Shown here piece by piece: positions 45,316-54,128 of a DNA stretch of 64,000 bases. Position 1 is the stretch's first letter. Every line of letters begins with the position of its first letter. Under the pieces are notes generated by a model, which saw only the letters and a list, made by a program, of their open reading frames with translations, did not search any database and was not told the DNA's origin. The translations under genes and the position numbers were made by a program. Source of the stretch: an uncultured Bacteroidales bacterium (GTDB lineage: Bacteria > Bacteroidota > Bacteroidia > Bacteroidales > P3); assembly GCA_947167075.1 (NCBI GenBank), contig CAMVGR010000001.1, positions 186,001 to 250,000 on the forward strand. The letters are read 5' to 3'.

Positions 45316-45549
45316 ATTTAGTCCAACTATCTTTCTGTATTGTTTAATGTCCGCCTAATGATTTTTTCCGGGTGCAAAGATAAGGGTTTTAGTTCAAATG
45401 TCAAAATTACAAACTAACGCATTCATACATTGAATGTAAATTTAATAACGTAAAACAGACTTATTTATTGCCTTGATGTTTTACAAAACGGTGTGGAAAC
45501 GAGGAGGTGGAACTCGGATATTACAGAGGGTGATATCAGATATTATTCG

Positions 45550-45557
45550 TATCTTTG
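45550..45557 (+). promoter_or_regulatory. Promoter -7 box of the Mrr-like gene
   Basis: TATCTTTG, a TAnnTTTG match, 24 bp before the ATG at 45582. It excludes the upstream TTG start. No clear -33 box. Confidence 0.6.
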
Positions 45558-45581
45558 CAGCGGGATATAAAATATCATGCA

Positions 45582-46337
45582 ATGAATGCAAATACGGAAT
45601 ATGAACTGTTTACGCGGGAGGTGTATCGGCAACTGTCAGCTTATCACCATACATGTTTTACAAAAGTTCAGCACAACATTAAATTGAAAGGGCGTTCTGG
45701 TTGTGAGCATCAGATTGATGTCTACTGGGAATACAAGAAAGATGGGATCACGCACCGTGTGGCTATAGAGTGCAAGAACTACAAGAAACGTGTGCCAAAA
45801 GAGAAAGTGTGCGCATTTTATGGGACACTTGTCGATTTGGACGATGTCGAGGGTATTATGGTTTCAAAGAAAGGATTTCAGAAGGGTGCCAAGCAATATG
45901 CTGAGCACTATAGAATCTCGCTAAAGGAACTGCGAGAACCAGAGGGAGAGGAAACTATTCTTGGGGGAATAAATATAGGATTTCATATAGAAAGAAAGCG
46001 CCCTTTATACAAAGTAGACAAAAAGTGGGCGACAGAGCATAATATCGATGTGCCGGATGGATTTATCCACCTGACGCCAGTTGATGACAAGCTCAGAGAT
46101 TCCAAAGGAATTGTCATTACGTCGTTGCGGACCGTGGAAGATGGTTCATCATTCGAAGATGTTTATTTACGGACTATTTCCTTGGGAGCCGTAAAAATTC
46201 TCGAAGTCAAATACGAATATACAAAAGAAAACCGACAACGAAATATGTATATTGATGCCGAAGGCTTTGTAAAAGCCATTCTTAAAGATGCTTTAGGCGA
46301 AAATCCAGGTGTTAAGATAATACGTCAATTGCCTTAA
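45582..46337 (+). CDS. Mrr-like restriction endonuclease-fold protein
   Basis: 251 residues from ATG at 45582 (MNANTEYELFTREVYRQL). The PD-(D/E)xK core is visible: HQIDVYWEYKKDG then VAIECKNYKKRVPKEKV, the D...ExK pattern of type IV Mrr nucleases. This is followed by a C-terminal region of about 150 residues that I cannot assign (FHIERKRPLYKVDKKW; SSFEDVYLRTISLG). Such proteins typically cut modified DNA. It stands alone but converges on the large defence operon, whose terminator lies 290 bp away. Confidence 0.78.
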   Translation: MNANTEYELFTREVYRQLSAYHHTCFTKVQHNIKLKGRSGCEHQIDVYWEYKKDGITHRVAIECKNYKKRVPKEKVCAFYGTLVDLDDVEGIMVSKKGFQKGAKQYAEHYRISLKELREPEGEETILGGINIGFHIERKRPLYKVDKKWATEHNIDVPDGFIHLTPVDDKLRDSKGIVITSLRTVEDGSSFEDVYLRTISLGAVKILEVKYEYTKENRQRNMYIDAEGFVKAILKDALGENPGVKIIRQLP

Positions 46338-46625
46338 GTATGTAGTTTGAAAGTGTTACAAATTGTAATGCTTTCGTATCTTCTTTTCTTCAAACAATTG
46401 TATTGCTTGCCTTTTAGTCATATTTATATAATATCTTTATTCGTTTTCATTATTGCACCACACATCTCTAGACAGGACGTGTTTGGGGGTGCAAAAATAC
46501 GGGTTTTATTTTTGTTACACGTTGGCTCCACATGGTCGTCGACCTCAGTTCACGCAATCGATTGTTCATGATTTACACATTCATCTATATAACGGAGAAA
46601 GACGTAAAATATTGTGCAGCAGAAA

Positions 46626-46647
46626 GGACCGCCAAATAAGGCGGTCC
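46626..46647 (-). terminator. Terminator of the defence operon
   Basis: GGACCGCC pairs with GGCGGTCC around a six-base loop, followed on the minus strand by a short pyrimidine run (TTTC). The rest of the 450-bp gap (46338-46787) is A/T-rich with no supported gene. Confidence 0.7.
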
Positions 46648-46787
46648 ATCATTTATCCTCCTGTGGTGGAGAGTACAGTTAATTACTTTTCACATGAATA
46701 TTCGGCATGCGGACGGAATATTCAGGATCAATCAACTGGCATTGCTCGATTATGATACGACGACGGTTGATGGAGAAGCCATATAAC

Positions 46788-47357
46788 TCAATCCAGACTT
46801 TCTGCTTCTTCGGTCTTGGGATTGGATTGCTCTTTGATGGCAAAGGGAAGTATCTCGTTCAGGAAGGCGGAGTCTTTGAAGTAGCAGTTCGGATTGTTTT
46901 CGAGTTGCTCGTGCATGTGGGCGAAGCCATAGTTGGCGTATTCTTCCATCTTGTCAATTAAAATGTCGACCACTTTTGAGGGTTCAATCTCACCTTTATC
47001 AAGAGCCAAGTAGTCAATATTGGTACGAGCTACAAGTGCGGCAAATAAATACTCGCGTATCTTACCATACGAGGCGCGTCCGTTTCGGTTCTCAAGGTTG
47101 CCCCAGTATTGGATTGGCTGACCAAAGCCCTTGCGTTTGGAAGCATCTTCCACGAGCGGTTTTGTCCGGTTGGCATATAGTCCAATAAAAAAGGCAATGA
47201 TATATAGTTCATATCCAGCACCAAAAGTCTTTCCACGGGCATCTTGGTATTGCGACGAACCGCGGCCATAGTCGGTGAACTGACGTAGCAGTTCTTTCTC
47301 GTATCTAGTTTCCCACTGAGGGTTACGTTTTGCCCAAAGGTCATATAGTCTTTCCAT
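46788..47357 (-). CDS. Defence-operon protein 9, distantly like Dnd-associated proteins
   Basis: 189 residues, soluble and mixed helical (LYDLWAKRNPQWETRYEKE; GAGYELYIIAFFIGLYANR; FGQPIQYWGNL; FAHMHEQLENNP). The segment ELYIIAFFIGLYANRTKPL followed by QPIQYW recalls, faintly, the proteins annotated as dnd system-associated protein 4; I would not rely on it without a profile search. It is the last gene of the operon, four bases after the DndD-like gene. No enzymatic motif is visible, so it is probably a structural or adaptor subunit. Confidence 0.6.
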   Translation of the reverse strand: MERLYDLWAKRNPQWETRYEKELLRQFTDYGRGSSQYQDARGKTFGAGYELYIIAFFIGLYANRTKPLVEDASKRKGFGQPIQYWGNLENRNGRASYGKIREYLFAALVARTNIDYLALDKGEIEPSKVVDILIDKMEEYANYGFAHMHEQLENNPNCYFKDSAFLNEILPFAIKEQSNPKTEEAESLD

Positions 47358-47361
47358 AATC

Positions 47362-49533
47362 TTACTTAATCTTGTTTACCATTGTTCTGATTGTTGAGAG
47401 GTTGTTCTGATCAAAACCAGCCGCTTTCTGAATACGATAGACAGAACATGTCAACCGATTGATATCATCTGTCCGCACTTTACCTTTAGTAATAAAATCT
47501 TTCGTGACTATAATACATTGTTTGTCGAGTTTATCAATAACATCATAAAAAACTGCTTCTTTTGCATCTCCAAACGAGGATGTAGCCGCGTCAAAAATCA
47601 GGGGGTAGTTTTCATCACGACGCTGCACGGTAAAGTCTGAGATTGCAAAAAGGACGGACATATACATTATTGTCAGCTGTGAACCAGAAGGATTCTTGAT
47701 AGCCGTTCCATTTGAGCTCTGAAGTCGGATGGCAGCACCGCCTTCTGCGGTTTCTCTCAAATGTAAAACCCCATGGAAATCATTCACACTCAACTGGTGC
47801 ATGTATTCGTTTGCTCGGTCTTCCATATCATTCAAGAACAATCTCAAATTCTGTTTCTTTGCAGAAGAGAAGGCTTCAGCGATGATACTAAAAATAGTGT
47901 TGACCTCTTTTAGCTCTCTAACTTTGATGCTATCTGGTTCGAGTGCCTGTAGTTCTTTGGTAATGTCATCTTTGCGGGCTTCTTGACTTTTTATCCTATG
48001 TTTTAAATCAGATATCTGCTGTTGTGTTTTGTTTTGTTGTACAAAAAGGCTTTTTAAATCCGCAAAATTCTTTTCTAGTAAGTCTTCACTTATATTTCCT
48101 GCCTGGATCAACAAATTGCTAATCTCTTCCCGGATTTTCTGCATTCTGTCATCCGTAATTTTGAGTTGCTCGCGATAAATCGAAACACACCTCATCTCTT
48201 CAAGAATATCCTTGCATTTTGATGCCACGTTCCGTTCTTCCTCACCACTCAAGCGAATACTTAGATTATGTAACTCTTCCACATAAGAACTGCGGAAAAG
48301 CCGATCCCCTTCTATGCGACGTCTTTCTTCGTCTACCTTTGATTTCTCTTCAATCTTTTGTTGATACTCCTCCAGTTTATGAAGCATAAACTCGTATGCT
48401 TCGCTTCCTTTGGGGGCAGGACGACCACATACCTTGCAAATCTCGTCATCGAGCATTTCCTGCATTGTGGCCTTGTCCGGGAGGTTCCATGGGAGTTTAG
48501 CACTTCCGTTAACCAGTTTCTCGATTACTGATTTTTCACCCTCAAGTTGTCCGATTCTTCGTCCTCTTTCCTGGTCAAATTGCGTCTCTTGTTGACGTTT
48601 TTCTTTACTCATTGAAGCACACTTCTCACCAAACTCCTTATATACTGGAGGATATGCACACAAAACCCACAACTTATCAAGCAAAGAGATGTCAAAGTTT
48701 GTACGATTGGCCATGGTCATTAGCCTGTCGTACTCTTTTTGTTGCTTGTCTAATCTGCCTTTCAATTCATTATACCTTTCACTGGTACCCTGGTGTTTTT
48801 CCAATTGAGCTAATTCATTCTCAAAAGTTTCAAGGGATTGTTCTTTGTCACGACACTCTCTTCTCAATTGATCCAATTCTCTGTTAGCCGTATTCAAATC
48901 AACCGTAAGGGCATTTACTTGCTTTGCAACTTTTTTGTCTTTTGCAGCTTCTGCAGTATATTGTTTATATGACTTGTCGGCAAACTCTTTTGTAAGTGCT
49001 TCTAAATTGTCGAAGGTGCGGACATCCGAGAACTTGTCAACAAGCATTTTAAGAGAAGTTGGACTATCGAAAACATTTAGCTCGCTCTCTCCTTGGAACA
49101 TACTAAACCGCTGAATAAAGGCTTCAAAACACCTATCCATCAGTTGCTTTCCTGCAACCTGCACACGTTCTGCACCATTGGTTTCATAACCAATATAAGA
49201 CAACTTTCCAGCAGCGAAGTTGCCATCCACTTGTCTCTCAAATGTGAATTTCTTTTCAATGCTTTTCTCGCCATCATGGTCAAACTCCATTTCAACTGAC
49301 ACCTCGTCAATCTCGCCAACGGCCAACTCCTGAAGTCTCATCTCTGACACATGATCTATACTATTATCATTATCCAAACGAGAGGTGTTTAAAAGCCAAT
49401 GAAGCGCCTCAAACAGCGTGGATTTTCCGTCACCGTTGTCTCCGATAATGAGAGTCAGTCGATCTGACAAGACAAACTCATTAACGTCATAGTAACTGCG
49501 AAAATTCTTAATTCGAAGTTTCTTAATAATCAT
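47362..49533 (-). CDS. DndD-like SMC-family ATPase
   Basis: 723 residues. It starts MIIKKLRIKNFRSYYDVNEF, with Walker A GDNGDGKS (31-38) and two long coiled-coil arms (about 185-285 and 380-500) around a zinc-hook CKVCGRPAP (C366, C369). The C-terminal head has the LTIMYMSVLFAISDF signature region and Walker-B-like LIFDAATSSFGD. The CxxCGRP hook is the form seen in DndD, the DNA phosphorothioation ATPase that senses or nicks DNA for sulfur exchange. It overlaps the preceding 74-residue gene by four bases. Confidence 0.85.
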   Translation of the reverse strand: MIIKKLRIKNFRSYYDVNEFVLSDRLTLIIGDNGDGKSTLFEALHWLLNTSRLDNDNSIDHVSEMRLQELAVGEIDEVSVEMEFDHDGEKSIEKKFTFERQVDGNFAAGKLSYIGYETNGAERVQVAGKQLMDRCFEAFIQRFSMFQGESELNVFDSPTSLKMLVDKFSDVRTFDNLEALTKEFADKSYKQYTAEAAKDKKVAKQVNALTVDLNTANRELDQLRRECRDKEQSLETFENELAQLEKHQGTSERYNELKGRLDKQQKEYDRLMTMANRTNFDISLLDKLWVLCAYPPVYKEFGEKCASMSKEKRQQETQFDQERGRRIGQLEGEKSVIEKLVNGSAKLPWNLPDKATMQEMLDDEICKVCGRPAPKGSEAYEFMLHKLEEYQQKIEEKSKVDEERRRIEGDRLFRSSYVEELHNLSIRLSGEEERNVASKCKDILEEMRCVSIYREQLKITDDRMQKIREEISNLLIQAGNISEDLLEKNFADLKSLFVQQNKTQQQISDLKHRIKSQEARKDDITKELQALEPDSIKVRELKEVNTIFSIIAEAFSSAKKQNLRLFLNDMEDRANEYMHQLSVNDFHGVLHLRETAEGGAAIRLQSSNGTAIKNPSGSQLTIMYMSVLFAISDFTVQRRDENYPLIFDAATSSFGDAKEAVFYDVIDKLDKQCIIVTKDFITKGKVRTDDINRLTCSVYRIQKAAGFDQNNLSTIRTMVNKIK

Positions 49534-49754
49534 ACTCTGTCGTTTAAATATTGATTGACCTCTTTGTATATTTCTTTTGCTTCTGCCCCCTCATCGGCTC
49601 TACGAATGATTGTGGAGATGGCTCCAATCAGATAATTCTCTGACCGAGTTCCTTCATAGATTGAAGCAGGTTCCTCAACAGGACCATAGTTCCCCAGTTG
49701 TTTTTGCAACTGTGACAAAACTGCAGCAAGCATTTTTTGTGTATTGGTGGCCAT
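49530..49754 (-). CDS. 74-residue DNA-modification-associated small protein
   Basis: A 74-residue, entirely soluble protein (MATNTQKMLAAVLSQLQKQL; AEAKEIYKEVNQYLNDRV), predicted to be helical. Small genes of this size in the same position are annotated in related loci as DNA modification system-associated small proteins; the function is unknown. It lies three bases after the PLD-helicase gene and overlaps the DndD-like gene by four bases, so it is translationally coupled and probably made in stoichiometric amounts. Confidence 0.75.
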   Translation of the reverse strand: MATNTQKMLAAVLSQLQKQLGNYGPVEEPASIYEGTRSENYLIGAISTIIRRADEGAEAKEIYKEVNQYLNDRV

Positions 49755-49757
49755 AAC

Positions 49758-52013
49758 TTAAATTATTGGTAGTTCTATGTTGTAATAATCTAATACATCC
49801 GACAACTCCCTGATTGTGGCATCAGCATTTTCGCTTAAGCTCGCAAAATCGCGGACTCTCATCATCTCACTCTTTATCATACTTCTTTCCATTGCATAAT
49901 TTGCTTCGGTTGTGTTAATTGTTGGTACAACTACAAGGTCATGTATTTCCGCCATTCGCTTGTCTGGATGAGTACGGAGAATACGTCCTCTACGTTGAAT
50001 AAACTGACGTGGATTTCCTGTACTAGCGCAGAATATTGCCAACTCACTTCTTGGTACATCTACACCTTCATCAAGACATTTCATAGAAGTTAGTACATCC
50101 AACTTTCCTTCAGCAAACTCTTTTAACATTGCATCACGTTCCGTTGTTCCTGAAACGAACTTTCTGACGGTGGTGGTTGAACTTACATCACGGACAATTG
50201 CAGTATACCTATCAATCAGCCTATTGGTCTCTACCTCTTCTGGTAAAGACTCGTTATCATCAAAATAATCGTCCGTGCTTTCACCTTCAGGCACATAAAT
50301 GAGAGTGTATTTCAAATTGCCACGTTCTACAAAACATCGTTGAACAATCTCACGAAGCATTTCTTCTTTATTGCGAGCCTTGTGAATGATTCTCTTGCGC
50401 TTTAAGAGTAGCAACTTTAATGGTTCACTCATCTTATCGAATCCACCGCTTTCAAAATTGAACATCTTTACTAGCTGCAATGAAATCTTCACATACTCAT
50501 CCATCTCGTCTTCAGTCAAGCTTACAATATGAGGATAATACTTATAACGACATAAGAAGCCTTTTTCAATGGCCTTATCCATTGGGAAATTAAAAGTGAA
50601 TTCCTTTGATGCCCCAAAGAAATCGAAAAGTTTTTGATTTACCCAGTCGTCATATTGTCTGCTTGGCGTAGCCGATAACCCAATTCTTCTGGCATAATGT
50701 ATCCCTTGAAGAAGATTTGCTATACGACCACCACCCATATTGTGAGCCTCATCTGCAATAAAGAGCAATTTACCTTTGTCGAAAGCATTCAATTCGGCAA
50801 ATACCGCGGGTCTTCCATAGGATGCATACGTGGCAATAATGATGTATGATACCAACGGGTTGACGTAGCGTTCGATATTCTGCAATTCGGCAACTTCTGA
50901 TTTCCATTGTGTATTACTGCTACACACACGGACAATACGATCCATACCACATTTACGACAATCTTTCTCCCATTGTTCTACAAGGACAAGGGTGGGAACC
51001 AATATAATCGCCTTATAGTATTCTTTTCGTTTGTATATCTCCAGCAAGCAGTTCAATGCCGTCAATGTTTTACCCGTACCAGTGGCCATTGCGAAGAGCC
51101 CCTTTTGCCCGTTTTTTTTCCAGTTCTCGAAGGCTTCTTTCTGGTATTCGCGAGGTCCTGTTGGATAAGGGAAATGGGGAGTTTCCTTACTGCTAGACAA
51201 AAGAGTATCTTCTTTTGAGGAACGAATCTCTAGGGCCTTCAACACTCTTTTCTTAGCTCTTTCCAACGCTTTTGCCACCGTTTCGGACAAGCCATCCTCA
51301 ATTATCATTTGCTCGTCAGCAATTAACTGGGACAATCCCTTCCTTTCGAAGGTGTCTGCAATTTGTGTTGAGACTTCGTCTACTTTGAGGTATTTGACAG
51401 ATTGGTCATTACCCGAAAAAGTCTTCTCAAAGTCATCGGCAATGCAACTTACACGATAATTGTCCAATCCCCCATCCCATGAGCAGAAAACGGATAAGCT
51501 TTCGTTGTTCTGAAGTAATGCCGTCATTGAGAAATTACAAGACCCTTCAAATGCTACAGTGTTTGTGCCATCCGAGAAAAGGCCACATTTGGTATGTGCG
51601 ATACCAACTCCGCTTTGTGGAACAACAATTTTTATTTCAATACGGTTATTCCGTATCATCCACGATAGACATTCAAAGAAATGCTTACCTCGTTTACTTA
51701 GGACATTTTTCAGCTGCTGAATATCTGAAAGGTCAAAATATGAAATTATCGTACTATTATCTTCAGCCACTTGAAAAGCATTCCAATCCTCAACGCTTAA
51801 GATATCATTAATAATCATCCGCATACGACCGCCATTGGCGATGAATGCCGCAAAACCATCCGCCAATACATTGATAGCGGTGGAGGAGAAAAAGCCCAAC
51901 ATCAAATCAAATCTGGATGCTTCAAGCAAACCATCACTAAAGAACCCAGCTGGTTCCCATTCGGTTCCAGACTTAAATCTGCGATGAGGAGGATATGAAA
52001 CTTCTTTGAGCAT
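49758..52013 (-). CDS. PLD-nuclease / DEAH helicase restriction protein
   Basis: 751 residues. Residues 20-180 are a phospholipase-D-like nuclease half (GFFSDGLLEASRFDLMLGFF; the HxK at H140-K142 in AHTKCGLFSD; FEGSCNFS at 155-162). Residues 285-700 are an SF2 helicase: Walker A MATGTGKT (309-316), DEAH (421-424), SATP, and QRRGRILR. This PLD-helicase pairing matches the DNA phosphorothioation restriction-enzyme family. One half of a PLD site usually requires a dimer. It lies three bases downstream of the kinase gene and three upstream of the 74-residue gene. Confidence 0.88.
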   Translation of the reverse strand: MLKEVSYPPHRRFKSGTEWEPAGFFSDGLLEASRFDLMLGFFSSTAINVLADGFAAFIANGGRMRMIINDILSVEDWNAFQVAEDNSTIISYFDLSDIQQLKNVLSKRGKHFFECLSWMIRNNRIEIKIVVPQSGVGIAHTKCGLFSDGTNTVAFEGSCNFSMTALLQNNESLSVFCSWDGGLDNYRVSCIADDFEKTFSGNDQSVKYLKVDEVSTQIADTFERKGLSQLIADEQMIIEDGLSETVAKALERAKKRVLKALEIRSSKEDTLLSSSKETPHFPYPTGPREYQKEAFENWKKNGQKGLFAMATGTGKTLTALNCLLEIYKRKEYYKAIILVPTLVLVEQWEKDCRKCGMDRIVRVCSSNTQWKSEVAELQNIERYVNPLVSYIIIATYASYGRPAVFAELNAFDKGKLLFIADEAHNMGGGRIANLLQGIHYARRIGLSATPSRQYDDWVNQKLFDFFGASKEFTFNFPMDKAIEKGFLCRYKYYPHIVSLTEDEMDEYVKISLQLVKMFNFESGGFDKMSEPLKLLLLKRKRIIHKARNKEEMLREIVQRCFVERGNLKYTLIYVPEGESTDDYFDDNESLPEEVETNRLIDRYTAIVRDVSSTTTVRKFVSGTTERDAMLKEFAEGKLDVLTSMKCLDEGVDVPRSELAIFCASTGNPRQFIQRRGRILRTHPDKRMAEIHDLVVVPTINTTEANYAMERSMIKSEMMRVRDFASLSENADATIRELSDVLDYYNIELPII

Positions 52014-52016
52014 CGA

Positions 52017-53024
52017 TTATATTTTTTCTAAAATATGCGACAGCTCTTCTTTTACTTCACTGATACTTTTTATTCTTTTTTCCGTTGAGTGGTATATCAT
52101 TCTTTTTATTAGACTAAATACCATTTCATTTTCATCAAAAAAATCAGAACGTTTTATGCAACCTATAGGAGCGTTCCCTTGAAAGATATACCAAAATACC
52201 ATTCCTAATTGAAAAATATCAGACTGTTCATTTATTTCTGTTATAATTCTATCGTCAAATTTTTTCTCTTCATTTAAATATTTGTTCATTGCTTCTGGAG
52301 AAATCCAACCTTTCGGGCCAATCAGTCCCTTTGTGTCTTCTGTATCCTCATTTCGATAGCGGATTAATCCTAAATCACCTATTTTCAATTCTCGATTAAA
52401 TAGTAAAATATTATCTGGTTTTATATCTCTATGATAACAATCAATTGTATGTAGTTCTCCTAATCCAGAAGCAATTTGATAACATATTAAAGTTTTCTCT
52501 TTTTTATCTATTTCATTATTTTCAAGGAACTGTTTCAAATCACAATCGGCACAATCCATCATATAGAAAGGGAAAAAGACATATGAGTTATTCTTGGCAT
52601 TTTTGCATACAATATGCCCCCAATAATGAATTGGAATAATGTAATTCGAGCCACGCTCTTTGCATTTCCGCAAACAGTCGATTTCTCTATAAAAAGATTT
52701 ATTTGCTTTACTTACAGTAAAATTACGCGGGGTCCAATTATCAAAGTTCTTTGATATCTTAACAACCAACTGAGAGTCTTCGTTAGGAGTTCCATCATTC
52801 AGAAATAGTTTTAACAACAAAGAATGGGCTCCTTTATTTCCTCTATCGCTTAATTGCTCTACTAAATAATTTACATTGTCAATTGTTAGGTTTTTGTCAT
52901 TTTTTATTTTGATACACGAATTTTCATATACGAATGGAGACTCTATCGGTTTCATATCAATTTGTGAAATGATGCCAGGAACATCTGAATTTGTTATCCT
53001 TATCGTTTCAAAATGATTATTCAT
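52017..53024 (-). CDS. Ser/Thr protein-kinase-like protein in the defence operon
   Basis: 335 residues from ATG at 53024; a longer start would put a false hydrophobic leader inside the DUF262 gene. Kinase motifs: VVKI with lysine at 89, HRDIKPDNILL (HRD at 198-200), DLG (217-219) in place of DFG, and GWISPEA as the APE-like segment; the N-terminal glycine loop is degenerate. It is cytoplasmic, with no sensor or membrane domain. Its DNA is strikingly A/T-rich, as is the preceding DUF262 gene, unlike the flanking helicase and ATPase genes. It overlaps DUF262 by eight bases. Confidence 0.82.
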   Translation of the reverse strand: MNNHFETIRITNSDVPGIISQIDMKPIESPFVYENSCIKIKNDKNLTIDNVNYLVEQLSDRGNKGAHSLLLKLFLNDGTPNEDSQLVVKISKNFDNWTPRNFTVSKANKSFYREIDCLRKCKERGSNYIIPIHYWGHIVCKNAKNNSYVFFPFYMMDCADCDLKQFLENNEIDKKEKTLICYQIASGLGELHTIDCYHRDIKPDNILLFNRELKIGDLGLIRYRNEDTEDTKGLIGPKGWISPEAMNKYLNEEKKFDDRIITEINEQSDIFQLGMVFWYIFQGNAPIGCIKRSDFFDENEMVFSLIKRMIYHSTEKRIKSISEVKEELSHILEKI

Positions 53025-54123
53025 GATAATACTCAAAACTAGAAAAATCAACAATATAATAATCACCCACTTTCTTTAATTCCTTGTCAAGACCATATTC
53101 TTGATATAAAAATGTATTAATTTCATTTATAATCTCATTCCCTTCCTTATTCTTGTTACATAATAACGCTTCAAAAAAATTCAAGCGATTCTCTCGAGCC
53201 TTTTTTGAATTAGATTGACTGACACAATTTATTGCATAGCTTTTAAACGGCTCGCATTCTTCGTTTGACGGAGTTATGAAACCATTATCACTTATTGCAA
53301 CCAACTCATTATACATATTTAATAGTACTTCTATGGATTCGCTTTTGTGACGATCTATAAAACAAAACAATGTATAGAAATCGTTTCTTTGTTTGTACCT
53401 TGTCTCATTTATTGGATGTTCTCTGTTAAAATATTCAAGAATATCCACCACCGAGGTACATTTGTTGTATAATTCGTTCTGTTCTTGTTCTGGAAGCTGC
53501 ATATTAAATAATTCATCTACTGCATTACGTTTATCAGTAATCCCAAATTTTAAATATGCAACAAGTTCCTCGATCAGACTCCTGTCATTCATTCGAAGTT
53601 TCGTCTTGTCTGTAAAAATATCCAGATTAATGAGTGGCTGATAATCCATCATTTTGTATACCAATGACAAAAAGTCTGAATCGTGATATTGTGCCTGATT
53701 GACTTCTGAAGGATTTAAATGTACACCTCTTTTATTCACAAGAGAAAAGAATTCTTCAATTGATTCACCCTCAATAAAATTCTCTTTTGTTATCTCTATT
53801 ACGATTAAACGATAATTAAGAAATGCTTCAGTATTTGTCTCTTTATACAACTTTCTGTCACTGTCACGAAATTCATTTCGAAAAAACTTGTGAATTGTAT
53901 TTGCTCTTTGCTGTCCATCAACCATTTCATAACTATCGGCGTCCTTTTTTAAAATAAAAAAACTTGGCAAAGGGTAGCTCTTATGAATAGAATCAATTAA
54001 GAGTCTTTGATCTTTTGGGGTCCATATAAAATGCCTTTGATATGGAGGATTAAGATTCAACTTTTTACTCTCAATTAAATCAATCAAGTCTTTGATTGTA
54101 ATTTCTTTGCTTTTATATTCCAT
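53017..54123 (-). CDS. DUF262 protein with DGQQR motif
   Basis: 368 residues from ATG at 54123 (six further residues are possible upstream). The DUF262/ParB-like hallmarks are clear: LNPPYQRHFIW (24-34) and VDGQQR (68-73), followed by LNPSEVNQAQYHDSDF. In SspE the same DGQQR motif senses phosphorothioate DNA and couples it to NTPase and nicking activity. Here the C-terminal DUF1524/HNH nuclease is absent (the last 150 residues are helical), so this protein could sense or switch but not cut by itself. It is very A/T-rich and is paired with the kinase gene. Confidence 0.85.
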   Translation of the reverse strand: MEYKSKEITIKDLIDLIESKKLNLNPPYQRHFIWTPKDQRLLIDSIHKSYPLPSFFILKKDADSYEMVDGQQRANTIHKFFRNEFRDSDRKLYKETNTEAFLNYRLIVIEITKENFIEGESIEEFFSLVNKRGVHLNPSEVNQAQYHDSDFLSLVYKMMDYQPLINLDIFTDKTKLRMNDRSLIEELVAYLKFGITDKRNAVDELFNMQLPEQEQNELYNKCTSVVDILEYFNREHPINETRYKQRNDFYTLFCFIDRHKSESIEVLLNMYNELVAISDNGFITPSNEECEPFKSYAINCVSQSNSKKARENRLNFFEALLCNKNKEGNEIINEINTFLYQEYGLDKELKKVGDYYIVDFSSFEYYHE

Positions 54124-54128
54124 AGTAT

